From assembly GCA_029265085.1 (NCBI GenBank), contig JAJUJY010000002.1, positions 21,324-85,323 on the forward strand: a stretch of 64,000 nucleotides of DNA. Direction: 5' to 3'. The DNA is from Chloroflexota bacterium. GTDB lineage: Bacteria; Chloroflexota; Anaerolineae; Anaerolineales; Anaerolineaceae. Below, piece after piece: positions 26,502-35,603 of the stretch. Every line of letters begins with the position of its first letter. Position 1 is the first letter of the stretch. The notes below the pieces were generated by a model, which did not search any database, was not told the origin of the DNA, and saw only the letters and a program-made list of their open reading frames with translations. A program made the position numbers and the translations under genes.

Positions 26502-27378
26502 CCGTTTAGGAATTGGGTTTGCTTTATGGCTGGGGCGCAGTATGACCCCCTGGCTTGGATACCGGCTGGCAGATTGGCTGGCGCGGCTGATTGCCTCGCG
26601 GCGGAACAGCGCATTCATTCGCACGCTGCGGGCAAATCAATGGGTGGCTACCGGCGAAAAATTATCCGGACGAGATTTAGACCTGGCGGTCCTGCGCGTT
26701 CTGCGTACCAACGGCCGGTTTTTGTATGATTTTTACCATACGATCAATCAGCCAGACGAAATTCTCCGGATGGTCGAATTTCCCCCGGATTTTCGTCAAA
26801 TATTTGACCGCTTAATTACCGGTGAAGAAGGAGCACTTTTTATCGCACCCCATCTCGGAAATTTTGATTTGGGTGGAAAAGCAATGGCATTAAATGGCTT
26901 GCATTTTCAGGTGCTTTCATACCCCAACCCTACCAGCGGTTATCAATGGCAAAATGAAATTCGCCAACAGAGCGGCATCGAAATGACTCCCATGAGTATT
27001 GAGTCGCTGCGCAAAGCACGCGAGCGCTTGCGAAATCGCGGGGTTGTGCTGACCGGTATGGATCGCCCATTGGCGGAAACCCGTTATCATCCCCGGTTTT
27101 TTCATCGCCCTTCGATGGTCCCGGTTGCTTATGTGCGGCTGGCATTGCAAGAGCAGGTGCCGGTGTATGTGGTTGCCTGCGTGGCAAAGCCTCACGGAGG
27201 GTATCGCATGCAAGTGAGTCCAGCGTTTCATTTGCAGCCGCATCCGGACAAAGAGGTCGAACTGGTGCAAAATGCGGAACAATTGCTGGCTCAGGCTGAA
27301 GAGTGGATTCGCAAGATGCCCGAACAATGGATGATGTTTTACCCGGTCTGGCAGGAGATTCTGTCAGAAAAATATTAG
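26461..27378 (+). CDS. Lysophospholipid acyltransferase family (LpxL/PatA-like)
   Basis: A 305-residue acyltransferase of the HtrB/LpxL superfamily. The catalytic motif is HLGNFD near residue 130, the expected H(X)4D in the context FIAPHLGNFDLGGKAM, and later blocks include GVVLTGMDRP and HRPSMVPVAYVRLALQ, matching conserved regions around substrate-binding glycines and arginines. In mycobacteria the same family includes PatA, which acylates phosphatidylinositol mannosides; with no lipid A genes visible here, a phospholipid or glycolipid acceptor is likelier than lipid A. ATG 26461 overlaps the GTPase stop by 41 bp and gives a better start than the ATG at 26437. The CDP-alcohol phosphatidyltransferase follows downstream. 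Confidence 0.8.
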   Translation: MSRPKINLQNLTNSRLGIGFALWLGRSMTPWLGYRLADWLARLIASRRNSAFIRTLRANQWVATGEKLSGRDLDLAVLRVLRTNGRFLYDFYHTINQPDEILRMVEFPPDFRQIFDRLITGEEGALFIAPHLGNFDLGGKAMALNGLHFQVLSYPNPTSGYQWQNEIRQQSGIEMTPMSIESLRKARERLRNRGVVLTGMDRPLAETRYHPRFFHRPSMVPVAYVRLALQEQVPVYVVACVAKPHGGYRMQVSPAFHLQPHPDKEVELVQNAEQLLAQAEEWIRKMPEQWMMFYPVWQEILSEKY

Positions 27379-27393
27379 AGATTCTGGTGGCTA

Positions 27394-27422
27394 TTGGACT
27401 TTTATTTCGGGCAGGCTATAAT
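27394..27422 (+). promoter_or_regulatory. Promoter of CDP-alcohol phosphatidyltransferase gene
   Basis: TTGGAC at 27394-27399 and consensus TATAAT at 27417-27422 with 17-bp spacing, 25 bases upstream of the start codon. Confidence 0.65.
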
Positions 27423-27446
27423 GAAATTCCAGAGAGGGATTAATCT

Positions 27447-28217
27447 ATGGAACCAGACCAAAACCTGAAGAACCATCAGCGAATCAATGATATTTTACTT
27501 GGCCCCCTGGAGCGCCCAGCCCTGGCCTGGCTGGCACCCCGTATGCCGCGTTGGGTTACGCCTGATTTGCTCACCGGAATTGGCTTTTTTGCCAGTATTG
27601 TGATTTTTTTGGGGTATTGGCTGACAACGTATAACAAGAATTTTCTTTGGTTGGCTTCGTTTGGTATTTTGTTAAACTGGTTTGGAGATAGTCTGGATGG
27701 TACCCTCGCGCGTCACCGCCATATTGAACGTCCGCGCTATGGCTTTTTCATTGATCATGTGACGGACACGGCCAGTGAAATTTTGGTTTTTGTCGGGCTT
27801 GGCCTCTCGCCGTATGTGGATCTGACAGTTGCCCTGTTTGGGTTGATCAGTTATTTGCAAACCTCGATTCTGGTTTACCTGATTATGGTCACCAAGGGCG
27901 TTTTTCAAATATCCTTCGCCAAAATTGGCCCAACGGAGATTCGGGCGATTGCGATCCTGGCGAATGTTGCGGTGTATTTTGTGGGCAATCCGGCCTTTTC
28001 AACCCCGTTCGGCTCGGTGTCTTTGTATAATGCCGTCATTGCGGGTGTTGCGCTGATGCTGCTGGTCTTTACCATTTTGCTGGCTTTACAGGTCGGTGCG
28101 GAATTAGCGCGCATGGATGATGTCCGCCGCTATCGCAAAGCCAAGAAAGCCTCAAAAAAGCAGGCACATACTGCTGCCGAAACACGCACCAGTGAGACGG
28201 GCTTAACCGGAAAATAG
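27447..28217 (+). CDS. CDP-alcohol phosphatidyltransferase family protein
   Basis: A 256-residue membrane enzyme with about six helices. The family motif is present from about residue 77: DSLDGTLARHR followed by GFFIDHVTD, giving the four conserved Asp residues of D(x)2DG(x)2AR...G(x)3D(x)3D. It exchanges CMP in CDP-diacylglycerol for an alcohol such as inositol phosphate, glycerol phosphate or serine. The C-terminal tail is lysine-rich (KAKKASKKQ). It lies just after the acyltransferase but has its own strong promoter, and together they suggest polar lipid synthesis. The alcohol acceptor cannot be read from sequence. Confidence 0.85.
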   Translation: MEPDQNLKNHQRINDILLGPLERPALAWLAPRMPRWVTPDLLTGIGFFASIVIFLGYWLTTYNKNFLWLASFGILLNWFGDSLDGTLARHRHIERPRYGFFIDHVTDTASEILVFVGLGLSPYVDLTVALFGLISYLQTSILVYLIMVTKGVFQISFAKIGPTEIRAIAILANVAVYFVGNPAFSTPFGSVSLYNAVIAGVALMLLVFTILLALQVGAELARMDDVRRYRKAKKASKKQAHTAAETRTSETGLTGK

Positions 28218-28256
28218 GCAGATCATGTCATTAAGCTGGATTGGCCTGCGGAGTTT

Positions 28257-29165
28257 TTATCCCAGGCCAATTTCGTTTAAGAAAAGACCAATTTCGCGGT
28301 GATAAGTTTCTCGGTTATTCCAATACGCTTCAGCATGGTCCGCATTGGGTGCTAAATAGAGCCGCCGGTAGCCATTTGTTTTTGCCGCGAACATCTTTTG
28401 GCTGGCCTCCGGTGGAATATAGGTGTCGTTTTGCCCGTGGATGAAAAATACTGGCGTTTGAATGTGCGGGATACCGCGAATCGGAGAAACCTGGCGAAAC
28501 CAAAAACCGGCCAGCAGGCGGCAGAACAGGCTGGCGAGGGGCATGAGCGGAAAAGCGGGCAGGTGGTAATCTAGTTTTAATCGCAGCGATAATTCTTCGC
28601 GCAAATCGGCGTAGGGGCAGTCTGGTATGGTAAAGGTAATTCGCGGGTCCAGGGCAGCGTGCATCAAGCAAGTGGCTGCACCTAATGATTCGCCCATCGT
28701 CCCCACAATGCCGTCTTGCCCAATTTGTTGGAAAGCCCAATCAACCACAGCTTTTAGGTCATGCTGCTCATAATACCCAAAAGTCGTGCTTTTACCACCG
28801 CTTTGCCCGTGATAGCGCTGGTCGTAAATGAATACATTAAATCCGCGATCTCGGAATAAGCGCACGTATTTCACCGATCCCAACCGGCTGAAGATAAAGC
28901 CGTGAACGATGATGGCTGTTTTTTTGGAGCCTTCCAGGGGGAGATAGGTTCCAGCCAGATTGTATCCAAATGGCGATTGGATGCGGACTTCCTGCCTTGT
29001 CCAGGTAAGATATTCCGATTCAACCAGTTTGCCTTTTTCCACCTCAATCTCATACGTCTTTTGGTAGGGGATGACCCGCGGAAAAATTGCCTGGGCGCAT
29101 AAATAAAAACTTCCCGCCAGGAGCAGGATTGCCAGAAAAATTAAAATCCAGATGAGAGCAGGCAT
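28257..29165 (-). CDS. Membrane-anchored alpha/beta hydrolase
   Basis: A 302-residue protein with an N-terminal hydrophobic anchor (residues 3-28) and an alpha/beta hydrolase domain. The nucleophile serine is Ser160 in MGESLGAAT, the acid is in HGQNDTYIPPEA near residue 246 and the catalytic His in NADHAEAYW near 276; the oxyanion region is IVHGF near residue 87. The sequence pattern matches the YqkD / BAAT-like extracellular hydrolases with a membrane anchor. Substrate unknown. It is divergent from the ABC importer promoter region. No start ambiguity was noticed: ATG 29165 begins the signal anchor. Confidence 0.82.
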   Translation of the reverse strand: MPALIWILIFLAILLLAGSFYLCAQAIFPRVIPYQKTYEIEVEKGKLVESEYLTWTRQEVRIQSPFGYNLAGTYLPLEGSKKTAIIVHGFIFSRLGSVKYVRLFRDRGFNVFIYDQRYHGQSGGKSTTFGYYEQHDLKAVVDWAFQQIGQDGIVGTMGESLGAATCLMHAALDPRITFTIPDCPYADLREELSLRLKLDYHLPAFPLMPLASLFCRLLAGFWFRQVSPIRGIPHIQTPVFFIHGQNDTYIPPEASQKMFAAKTNGYRRLYLAPNADHAEAYWNNRETYHREIGLFLNEIGLG

Positions 29166-29457
29166 GGGGATGTTCCAATGTAATGAATTTGATAGAGAAC
29201 CGCTGGGACAATTTTACCGCCATCTCTATAAATTCACAGCTTTCAGCCGATTGAAATTGGAAAAATCTTCCCGTACTACTCTGCCCTTGAAAAATTTATC
29301 AAGCCCAGTGGAGCCGTGATATAGAAGAAATGTTTTGTTTTAAACGGCAGTAGTACTTTAAGAAATCCACGTTCTTCTTAATCTTTACGATGGCCTCTAA
29401 AAAAGAAGATTGCTAAAAATGAATCAAACCTGTAATTCAAATTAATCAGCATAAAAA
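29166..29457. other. AT-rich intergenic region, no gene seen
   Basis: Between the divergent hydrolase and the ABC importer lie 400 bp without a credible ORF. No RNA gene was recognised. The right-hand part carries the importer promoter at 29458-29485; the rest has only short, weak -10-like sequences. Confidence 0.5.
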
Positions 29458-29485
29458 TTGACTTTTCCAGGTGAGTCTCTATAAT
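29458..29485 (+). promoter_or_regulatory. Promoter of ABC importer operon
   Basis: TTGACT at 29458-29463 and TATAAT at 29480-29485 are 16 bp apart, about 80 bases before the first permease start. Confidence 0.7.
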
Positions 29486-29565
29486 TAAAGAGGATTTTTT
29501 GGGTAGTGTTTCCCCGCCATTTTTAACCGTAAATACGATTATTAGCCAAACTCCCGGAGAGGACC

Positions 29566-30513
29566 ATGTTTCGATACATCACCCGAAGGGCGCTGGCGCT
29601 TTTGCCGGTGTTCTTTTTAATGACGATCATTGTGTTTGTATTGATTCGGTTGGTTCCCGGTGATCCGGTTGATGTTATGTATGGAGCGGAAGGGTTAGAC
29701 GAGGTTCGCAGGGCAGTATTAAGAGAAGATTTGGGACTGGATCAGCCTGTACCTGTTCAATATGTGCTTTGGTTAGGGCGGGCAATAACCGGCGATCTGG
29801 GAATTTCTTACCGCGCCCAAATGCCGGTGATGCAATTGATTTTACAGCGTTTCCCCGCCACAATTTTTTTGTCGTTGGCTGCTTTATTATTCTCCGTTGT
29901 GATTGCCATTCCGCTGGGAATTATTTCTGCGGTGCGGAGAAATACCTGGGCAGACCTCGCGGCAATGGGATTTGCAATTTTTGGGATTTCTTTACCGCAG
30001 TTCTGGTCCGGAATGATGTTCGTGCTGGTTTTTGCGGTTTGGCTGCGTTGGCTTCCTTCGATTGGCTACGTTTCTCCAGTAGAAGACCTGGGAGAATTTT
30101 TTAAACACTTAATCCTGCCGGCTGTGACGTTAGGATGGTCTCTGGCAGGCACTACCACCCGCCTGACTCGTTCCAGCCTGTTAGAAGAATTGGGAAAAGA
30201 TTATATCCGCACAGCCCGTGGAATGGGCTTGAAAGAGTGGCAGGTATTGGCGGGACACGCTCTGCGCAACGCATTTATCCCCACGATAACGATGATTGGT
30301 TTGCAATTGGCATTTTTAATTGGCGGTGCTGTGGTGGTTGAAGTTGTTTTTGCCTGGCCTGGGATCGGTTTATTGATTGTGGATTCCATTTTTGCGCGTG
30401 ATTACCCGGTGGTTCAGGGGGTGATTCTATTTGTTGCCATCTTGGTGGTGGTAGTGAATTTGTTGGTCGATGTGGTGTACACTTTGATTGATCCACGGAT
30501 CCGGTTGGTGTAA
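29566..30513 (+). CDS. ABC peptide-type importer permease (DppB/OppB-like)
   Basis: A 315-residue permease with six predicted membrane helices. LALLPVFFLMTIIVFVLIRLVPGDP is the usual N-terminal OppB/DppB start, and the EAA loop occurs as RTARGMGLKEWQVLAGHALRNAF near residue 220, which contacts the ATPase. GGAGAGG lies 5 bases upstream of ATG 29566. It heads a B-A-C operon with a substrate-binding protein and second permease downstream. Imports oligopeptides, nickel or other small solutes; specificity not readable. Confidence 0.9.
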   Translation: MFRYITRRALALLPVFFLMTIIVFVLIRLVPGDPVDVMYGAEGLDEVRRAVLREDLGLDQPVPVQYVLWLGRAITGDLGISYRAQMPVMQLILQRFPATIFLSLAALLFSVVIAIPLGIISAVRRNTWADLAAMGFAIFGISLPQFWSGMMFVLVFAVWLRWLPSIGYVSPVEDLGEFFKHLILPAVTLGWSLAGTTTRLTRSSLLEELGKDYIRTARGMGLKEWQVLAGHALRNAFIPTITMIGLQLAFLIGGAVVVEVVFAWPGIGLLIVDSIFARDYPVVQGVILFVAILVVVVNLLVDVVYTLIDPRIRLV

Positions 30514-30580
30514 ATGGGTGGAGCAGGGAGGGCTTCCCCTTTGCTGATTATTGTTGGGTAGCATGGGAAGGAGTAGAGAG

Positions 30581-32197
30581 ATGAACCATACTGTTCGTTG
30601 GATCCTGCTGACTGTCCTTGTTGCTGTGGCGCTGCTGGCGGGGGCGTGTGTGCCTGCAGCGAACTCCACGGAAGCCTCCCTTTCGGCAGATGCAAAAGCA
30701 TCTGAAGAAGCACTGCCAGCTGCTGAGGCTGGTTCTCAACGCGAAGGGGTGCTTTCTTTCGCAATGAAAGAAGATATCACTTCGCTGGATCCTTTAAAGG
30801 CGATCCAATACGGTGACATTCGGCTAAATTCTTTGGTGGTGCAGCAGCTGGTAGCTCCGAATCGCGCCGGGCAGTTTGTTGGGGTGCTGGCTGAAAGTTG
30901 GCAGACTTCGGCGGACGGCAAAGAATGGATTTTCAAGCTTCGCCCAGGCGTCAAATTTCACAATGGGATGGCACTAACCGCCGATGATGTTAAATGGGTT
31001 TTTGACCGGATTCTGGATGAAAATGCTGGGGCGGCAATGCGCTCTACTTTTGTAAAGATTGGTTTACAAGTGGAGGTGGTTGACCCGCAAACAGTCAAAA
31101 TGACGATTGAAAGCGGGCAGGGGCCATTCCTTTCGTATCTGGCTCTGTTAAACCGTGCTGCGATTATTCATCGTGACAGCTATGATGATGCAGGAAATGT
31201 GACTACCATGATTGGAACCGGCCCGTTTATGCTGGAAAGCTATAAACCGGGCGAATCGTACACCTTAAAACGATTTGAATCGTACTGGAAAACGGGCGAA
31301 CCTGTTTTGGCTGGTGTCGTACTCCGGGTGATCACGGACCCGGTGGCGCGTTTAAATGCGCTGCGCACGGGTGAAGTGGATATGGCAGAGGAAATGCCCA
31401 TCGCGGATGTAAAGGCATTGTTGGAAAATCCGAATCCTGATTACACCGTTCAGGTGTATTACTTTAATTCTGGCGCGCGCCTTGTTTTAAATCATACCCG
31501 CGCTCCCTTTAATGACCTGAACGCGCGCCGGGCGGTGCAATACGCCTTTGACAGGCAGGCTTATAACGAGGCGGTATACTTTGGGCTTGGACAGGTGCAT
31601 AACCAGCCGTTTGTGCCCAATGATATCTGGTATGTCGATGTGCCTCTGGTCCAGCCAGACCTTGAGAAGGCCAAAGAATACTTCAGGGCCAGTGGATTGC
31701 CTGAAGGCACGGAAATCATCATGTTGTTGATGCCCAACCAGAAGGATTCTGCGGAAATTATTGATGCAATGCTTTCACAGGTGGGATTTAAAGTGAAGTT
31801 TGATATTGTGGATTCCGCGGCCTGGAATTCACGCGGGCGAGCGCTGGATTATGATCTGTTGATGGGGACCATGACTGGAATTTTTGACCCGGACCGGCCG
31901 TACGGATATCTGTCGCCTGATAGCAGCGGAAACTGGCTGGTAGGAGGGTACAGCAATCCGGAGATGAGCAAACTGTTAGGTCAGGGAATCTCTGTGACCG
32001 ATGTGTCTCAACGCCGGCAGATTTATACCCAGGTGCTTAATTTGGTTCAAGAGGATGTGGCAACAATTTATGTGGTCGGTTTGCCCTGGGTGGAAGGCTG
32101 GCAAAATTATGTCAAAGGCTATCAGCCGGGTAATTCGCCTTTGTTGATGATGATGGATGCCTCCGATGGTTTAAATACCACCTGGTTGGATCAGTAA
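30581..32197 (+). CDS. ABC transporter solute-binding lipoprotein (SBP family 5)
   Basis: A 538-residue lipoprotein. Residues 1-22 are a signal peptide ending in a lipobox (LLAGAC). The mature protein begins with a Ser/Ala-rich linker, then the family 5 extracellular binding fold: ITSLDPLKAIQYGD near residue 65, LAESWQTSADGKEWIFKLRPGVKFHNG near 105, and YAFDRQAYNEAVYFGLGQ near 320. ATG 30581 was chosen because GGAAGGAG lies upstream; a TTG at 30551 precedes that site. It sits between the two permease genes, which is usual for dipeptide/oligopeptide importers in this phylum. Confidence 0.9.
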   Translation: MNHTVRWILLTVLVAVALLAGACVPAANSTEASLSADAKASEEALPAAEAGSQREGVLSFAMKEDITSLDPLKAIQYGDIRLNSLVVQQLVAPNRAGQFVGVLAESWQTSADGKEWIFKLRPGVKFHNGMALTADDVKWVFDRILDENAGAAMRSTFVKIGLQVEVVDPQTVKMTIESGQGPFLSYLALLNRAAIIHRDSYDDAGNVTTMIGTGPFMLESYKPGESYTLKRFESYWKTGEPVLAGVVLRVITDPVARLNALRTGEVDMAEEMPIADVKALLENPNPDYTVQVYYFNSGARLVLNHTRAPFNDLNARRAVQYAFDRQAYNEAVYFGLGQVHNQPFVPNDIWYVDVPLVQPDLEKAKEYFRASGLPEGTEIIMLLMPNQKDSAEIIDAMLSQVGFKVKFDIVDSAAWNSRGRALDYDLLMGTMTGIFDPDRPYGYLSPDSSGNWLVGGYSNPEMSKLLGQGISVTDVSQRRQIYTQVLNLVQEDVATIYVVGLPWVEGWQNYVKGYQPGNSPLLMMMDASDGLNTTWLDQ

Positions 32198-32254
32198 ATT
32201 TTTTCAGATAGGTTGGACTGTTTCATTAACTGGTAAGCAGATCCCTGGAATGAG

Positions 32255-33157
32255 ATGATCCGGATGACAAATCCAAGCCAAATTGTAATGATTGACCCTG
32301 TGCTCTTGCAAACCCGCATGCGCGACCGCTTGTTCTTCCGGCTGCTGCGCAACCGGCTGGCTGTGATTGGTTCAATGATTACATTGATTGTCATTTTGAT
32401 GGCCGTAACTGCACCCTGGATATCTCCATATGATCCGTTGGAAATTAATTTAAGTGCCCGTCTCCAACCGCCCAGCCAGAATTATTGGTTTGGGACGGAC
32501 CATCTGGGACGGGATATTTTTTCTCGGGTGGTTCACGGCGCACAAATTTCTTTACAGGTAGGTGTGATCTCGGTTGCTTTAGGCACAATTTTAGGCCTGG
32601 TTGCTGGTGCAGCAGCAGGTTATCTTGGCGGTTCTACGGATACTGTAGTGATGAGCCTGATGGATGCAATTTATGCCTTCCCGGCCATTTTGCTGGCTTT
32701 GGCATTGGTCGCGACATTTGGTCCGGGCCTGGTGACGGTTATGACTGCGATTGCTATCGTGCGCATCCCGGTATTTGCGCGCACGGTGCGCAGTTCGATT
32801 TTGGCCGAGAAAGAAAAAGAATACGTTGAGGCTGCCCGTTGTATTGGCGTGCGTGAAATTTCCATATTGGCACGGCATGTTTTTCCTAATATTCTCGCAC
32901 CGCTGATCGTGGTAACGACAACCTATTTTGCTGCTGCCATTGTTGTTGAAGCTTCATTGAGTTTTTTGGGATTGGGTGTGCCGCCGCCGGAAGCCAGTTG
33001 GGGGGTGATGCTAAGCGATGGACGAAAATTTATGGAAAGCGCGCCGCATGTGGTCATTTTCCCTGGGTTAGCCATCTCACTTTCCGTGCTTGGTTTTAAT
33101 TTATTGGGAGACGGCCTGCGCGATGTGTTGGATCCACGGTTAAGAAATATTTCTTAA
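32255..33157 (+). CDS. ABC peptide-type importer permease (DppC/OppC-like)
   Basis: A 300-residue permease with six helices: an N-terminal OppC extension (RDRLFFRLLRNRLAVIGSMI), then QNYWFGTDHLGRDIFSRVVHGA, the typical DppC motif, and the EAA loop EAARCIGVREISILARHVFPN near residue 190. ATG 32255 is used; ATG 32264 is an alternative. It is separated from the binding protein by 57 bp and completes the membrane part of the importer. No ATPase genes follow: the next gene is a regulator 273 bp downstream, so the ATPases must be encoded elsewhere. Confidence 0.9.
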   Translation: MIRMTNPSQIVMIDPVLLQTRMRDRLFFRLLRNRLAVIGSMITLIVILMAVTAPWISPYDPLEINLSARLQPPSQNYWFGTDHLGRDIFSRVVHGAQISLQVGVISVALGTILGLVAGAAAGYLGGSTDTVVMSLMDAIYAFPAILLALALVATFGPGLVTVMTAIAIVRIPVFARTVRSSILAEKEKEYVEAARCIGVREISILARHVFPNILAPLIVVTTTYFAAAIVVEASLSFLGLGVPPPEASWGVMLSDGRKFMESAPHVVIFPGLAISLSVLGFNLLGDGLRDVLDPRLRNIS

Positions 33158-33359
33158 AAAAGGGCAATCCTTAAGCAGCGGTAGGGAAGTTTTTCGGTTT
33201 TCTTAAAAATGGATGGTTCATCGATTCATGCTGTCTCTCGGTGCAGTTTATTCTATATTTTTGGGCATGTGTCGTATGGCTGGATAAAATACATAACTGA
33301 AACTGGTAAAATGCGGGTATTCACTTTGTGCAAGTAGTTCTGTGAAATTTCCCCATTGC

Positions 33360-33388
33360 TTGAAGTTTCCAGAAAACCGACCTATAAT
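33360..33388 (+). promoter_or_regulatory. Promoter of Lrp-type regulator gene
   Basis: TTGAAG at 33360-33365 and TATAAT at 33383-33388 with 17-bp spacing, 42 bases upstream of the start codon. Confidence 0.65.
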
Positions 33389-33430
33389 TGTGATGTATTC
33401 GGAACAGAATCATGCATAAAAAGGAACAGT

Positions 33431-33919
33431 ATGCCCGAACGATCTGCATATGATCCACTGGATTACAATATTATCAAGCTGCTGAACGAAAATGCGCGAA
33501 TGTCGGCCTCAGATATTGCCCGAATCTTGGACGTGAATGAGCGCACTGTGCGGAAGCGCATTGACCGGTTGGTGGAAAATGGGGCTATTCGTTTGACGGC
33601 CATTGTGGATCCACAGGCCTTTGGCTATTGGATCTCGGTGGATATCTTTATGCAGATTGATATGGCACGAGAAAAAGAAATCCTTGAGAGCTTGATGGCG
33701 ATGGATAATGTGTCTTACCTGGCTTATGGGCAGGGCAATAATGCCATTTCAATTGAAGCTCGTTTCCGTGACAACCAGGAAATGCAAGACTTCTTACACC
33801 GTGATTTGCCAGCCATTGAAGGGGTGAAATTAACCGGTTATGCGCTGGTACCGCTGATCTTGCGAAATATTGACCGCTGGATGCCGCCTGCGCGAATCTT
33901 TGGCGGTGATAAACCCTAA
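33431..33919 (+). CDS. Lrp/AsnC family transcriptional regulator
   Basis: A 162-residue regulator. The N-terminal winged helix-turn-helix is clear: LDYNIIKLLNENARMSASDIARILDVNERTVRKRIDRLVENGAI, the standard Lrp/AsnC DNA-binding block. The C-terminal part (about residues 65-150) has the RAM/AsnC beta-alpha pattern that binds amino acids and oligomerises (VDIFMQIDMAREKEILESLM, VSYLAYGQGNNAISIEARF). It lies between the peptide importer and an ABC-F gene; importer control by amino acid availability is plausible. AAGGAA with 5-base spacing supports ATG 33431 over the upstream TTG at 33356. The ABC-F gene follows after 6 bp. Confidence 0.87.
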   Translation: MPERSAYDPLDYNIIKLLNENARMSASDIARILDVNERTVRKRIDRLVENGAIRLTAIVDPQAFGYWISVDIFMQIDMAREKEILESLMAMDNVSYLAYGQGNNAISIEARFRDNQEMQDFLHRDLPAIEGVKLTGYALVPLILRNIDRWMPPARIFGGDKP

Positions 33920-33925
33920 AATCTC

Positions 33926-35602
33926 TTGATTGCCGTAAACCTGGACCGAATTAAATATACCTATGTCTCCCAGCCAGTCTTTGCCGAGCTGTCTTGGGAG
34001 ATTCATTCAGACCGTGTGGTGGGGCTGATCGGCCCAAACGGTTGCGGTAAAAGTACCATTATGCGTCTAATCGCCGGAGAATTAACCCCGGATGATGGTT
34101 TCTTGGTGCGCCGCAAAGGGCTGACGATCGGTTACCTTTCTCAAGATGTGCGGTTGCAGCCTGGAAATACCGTTTTGGGCGAGGTGCTTTCCGCTTCAGT
34201 TGAATTGAGCCGCATTGAAACAGAATTAAATGCTTTATCGGAACGGCTGGCGGACCCGGCTGTTTATTCCGATGAAAAAGCATTGGGTCGTGCTTTATCC
34301 CAACAGGAAAAATTAATTGCTGAATTTGAACGCCTGGGCGGGCCGGGCTATGAAAACCGGGTGCGTTCCACGCTGCGCGGGTTTGGATTTACGGAAGAAC
34401 AGCTTCACCTGCCGGTTGAAGTCTTAAGCGGCGGACAGCGTAAGCTGGTTGGACTGGCGCGCCTGTTGGTAACCCAGCCAGACCTGCTCTTGTTGGATGA
34501 GCCGGATAACCATCTTGACCTGGAGGGGAAGGCTTTTTTGGAGCGGTTTATCCGCGGATATGAAGGCGCGGTGGTTTTGGTTTCGCATGACCGTTACCTG
34601 CTGGATATGGTTGTGGATGAGATTGCAGAGTTAGAAGACGGCCGCCTGGCGGTTTTTAGTGGAACTTATTCCGAATATGCCTTTGAAAAACGTTCCCGGT
34701 TGCTGCGCCAGCAGCAGATGTTCCAGGTGCAGCAAAAGGAAATTAACCGGTTGGAGCAGGCAGCCAAACGTCTGCTCACCTGGGGCAAAGTATATGACAA
34801 CCCAAAATTCTCGCGCCGCGGGCAAAATATCCTCAGCCGGATCGAAAAGATGGATAAAATTGACCGTCCGGTTTTGGAGCGGCGGCGCATGGGCCTGGAA
34901 CTGGGTGGTTGGGTTGGCAGCCAAAAAGTCCTGGAAATTAAAAATCTGGATAAAGTATTTCCTGCGCCAAGCCATTCAGGCGCAGAGGATGTCATCCTGT
35001 TTGCCGGATTAAATTTGCTGATTCACCGCGGTGAACGGGTTGGGCTGGTTGGTCCCAACGGGGCTGGTAAATCGGTTTTGTTTCGGGTGATTTTGGGACA
35101 GGAAGAGGCCAGCGGCGGCGAGGTGGAGATCGGTCCTTCCGTTGAAATTGGGTATTATGCCCAACAGCACGAGACTCTTGATCCGCAGCGAACCCTGTTA
35201 GATACCGTGCGGAATGCCGGTAATATGAGTGAAGAGCACGCGGTCGCCTTTTTGAATCGTTTTTTGTTTTCTTACCTACAGTCACAGGCCAGGGTCGCGA
35301 CCCTTTCCGGTGGGGAGCGCAGCCGTTTGCAGATGGCTTTACTGATGCTTTCTCGCGCTAATTTCTTGCTGTTGGATGAGCCAACCAATCACCTGGATAT
35401 TGCCTCTGCGGAGGTGTTAGAAAATGCTTTGGAAGATTTTCAGGGAACGGTGCTGGTCATTTCGCACGATCGGTATTTTTTAGATCGCGTGGTGAACCGG
35501 GTTGTGGAATTGGATGCCGGGGACCTGTGTGAATATGCAGGCGGGTATAGCGATTACCAGCTGGCAAAATTGCAACCTGTTCAGCGCAAAAAGCAGCTCT
35601 AA
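33926..35602 (+). CDS. ABC-F family ATPase, linked to Lrp regulator
   Basis: A 558-residue double-ATPase protein without membrane helices. Domain 1: GPNGCGKST near residue 37, LSGGQRKLVGLARL near 173 and LLLDEPDNHLDLE near 192, where DEPDNHLD has Asp in place of the usual Thr. Domain 2: GPNGAGKSV near 378, LSGGERSRLQMAL near 463 and LLLDEPTNHLDIA near 483. The linker contains a basic arm (RRGQNILSRIEKMDKIDRP). The start is a TTG at 33926, 6 bp after the regulator stop and without a clear ribosome-binding site; coupling is likely. Unlike the other two ABC-F genes here, it has no leader ORF or attenuator. A role in ribosome function is inferred from family. Confidence 0.85.
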   Translation: MIAVNLDRIKYTYVSQPVFAELSWEIHSDRVVGLIGPNGCGKSTIMRLIAGELTPDDGFLVRRKGLTIGYLSQDVRLQPGNTVLGEVLSASVELSRIETELNALSERLADPAVYSDEKALGRALSQQEKLIAEFERLGGPGYENRVRSTLRGFGFTEEQLHLPVEVLSGGQRKLVGLARLLVTQPDLLLLDEPDNHLDLEGKAFLERFIRGYEGAVVLVSHDRYLLDMVVDEIAELEDGRLAVFSGTYSEYAFEKRSRLLRQQQMFQVQQKEINRLEQAAKRLLTWGKVYDNPKFSRRGQNILSRIEKMDKIDRPVLERRRMGLELGGWVGSQKVLEIKNLDKVFPAPSHSGAEDVILFAGLNLLIHRGERVGLVGPNGAGKSVLFRVILGQEEASGGEVEIGPSVEIGYYAQQHETLDPQRTLLDTVRNAGNMSEEHAVAFLNRFLFSYLQSQARVATLSGGERSRLQMALLMLSRANFLLLDEPTNHLDIASAEVLENALEDFQGTVLVISHDRYFLDRVVNRVVELDAGDLCEYAGGYSDYQLAKLQPVQRKKQL

Positions 35603-35603
35603 T

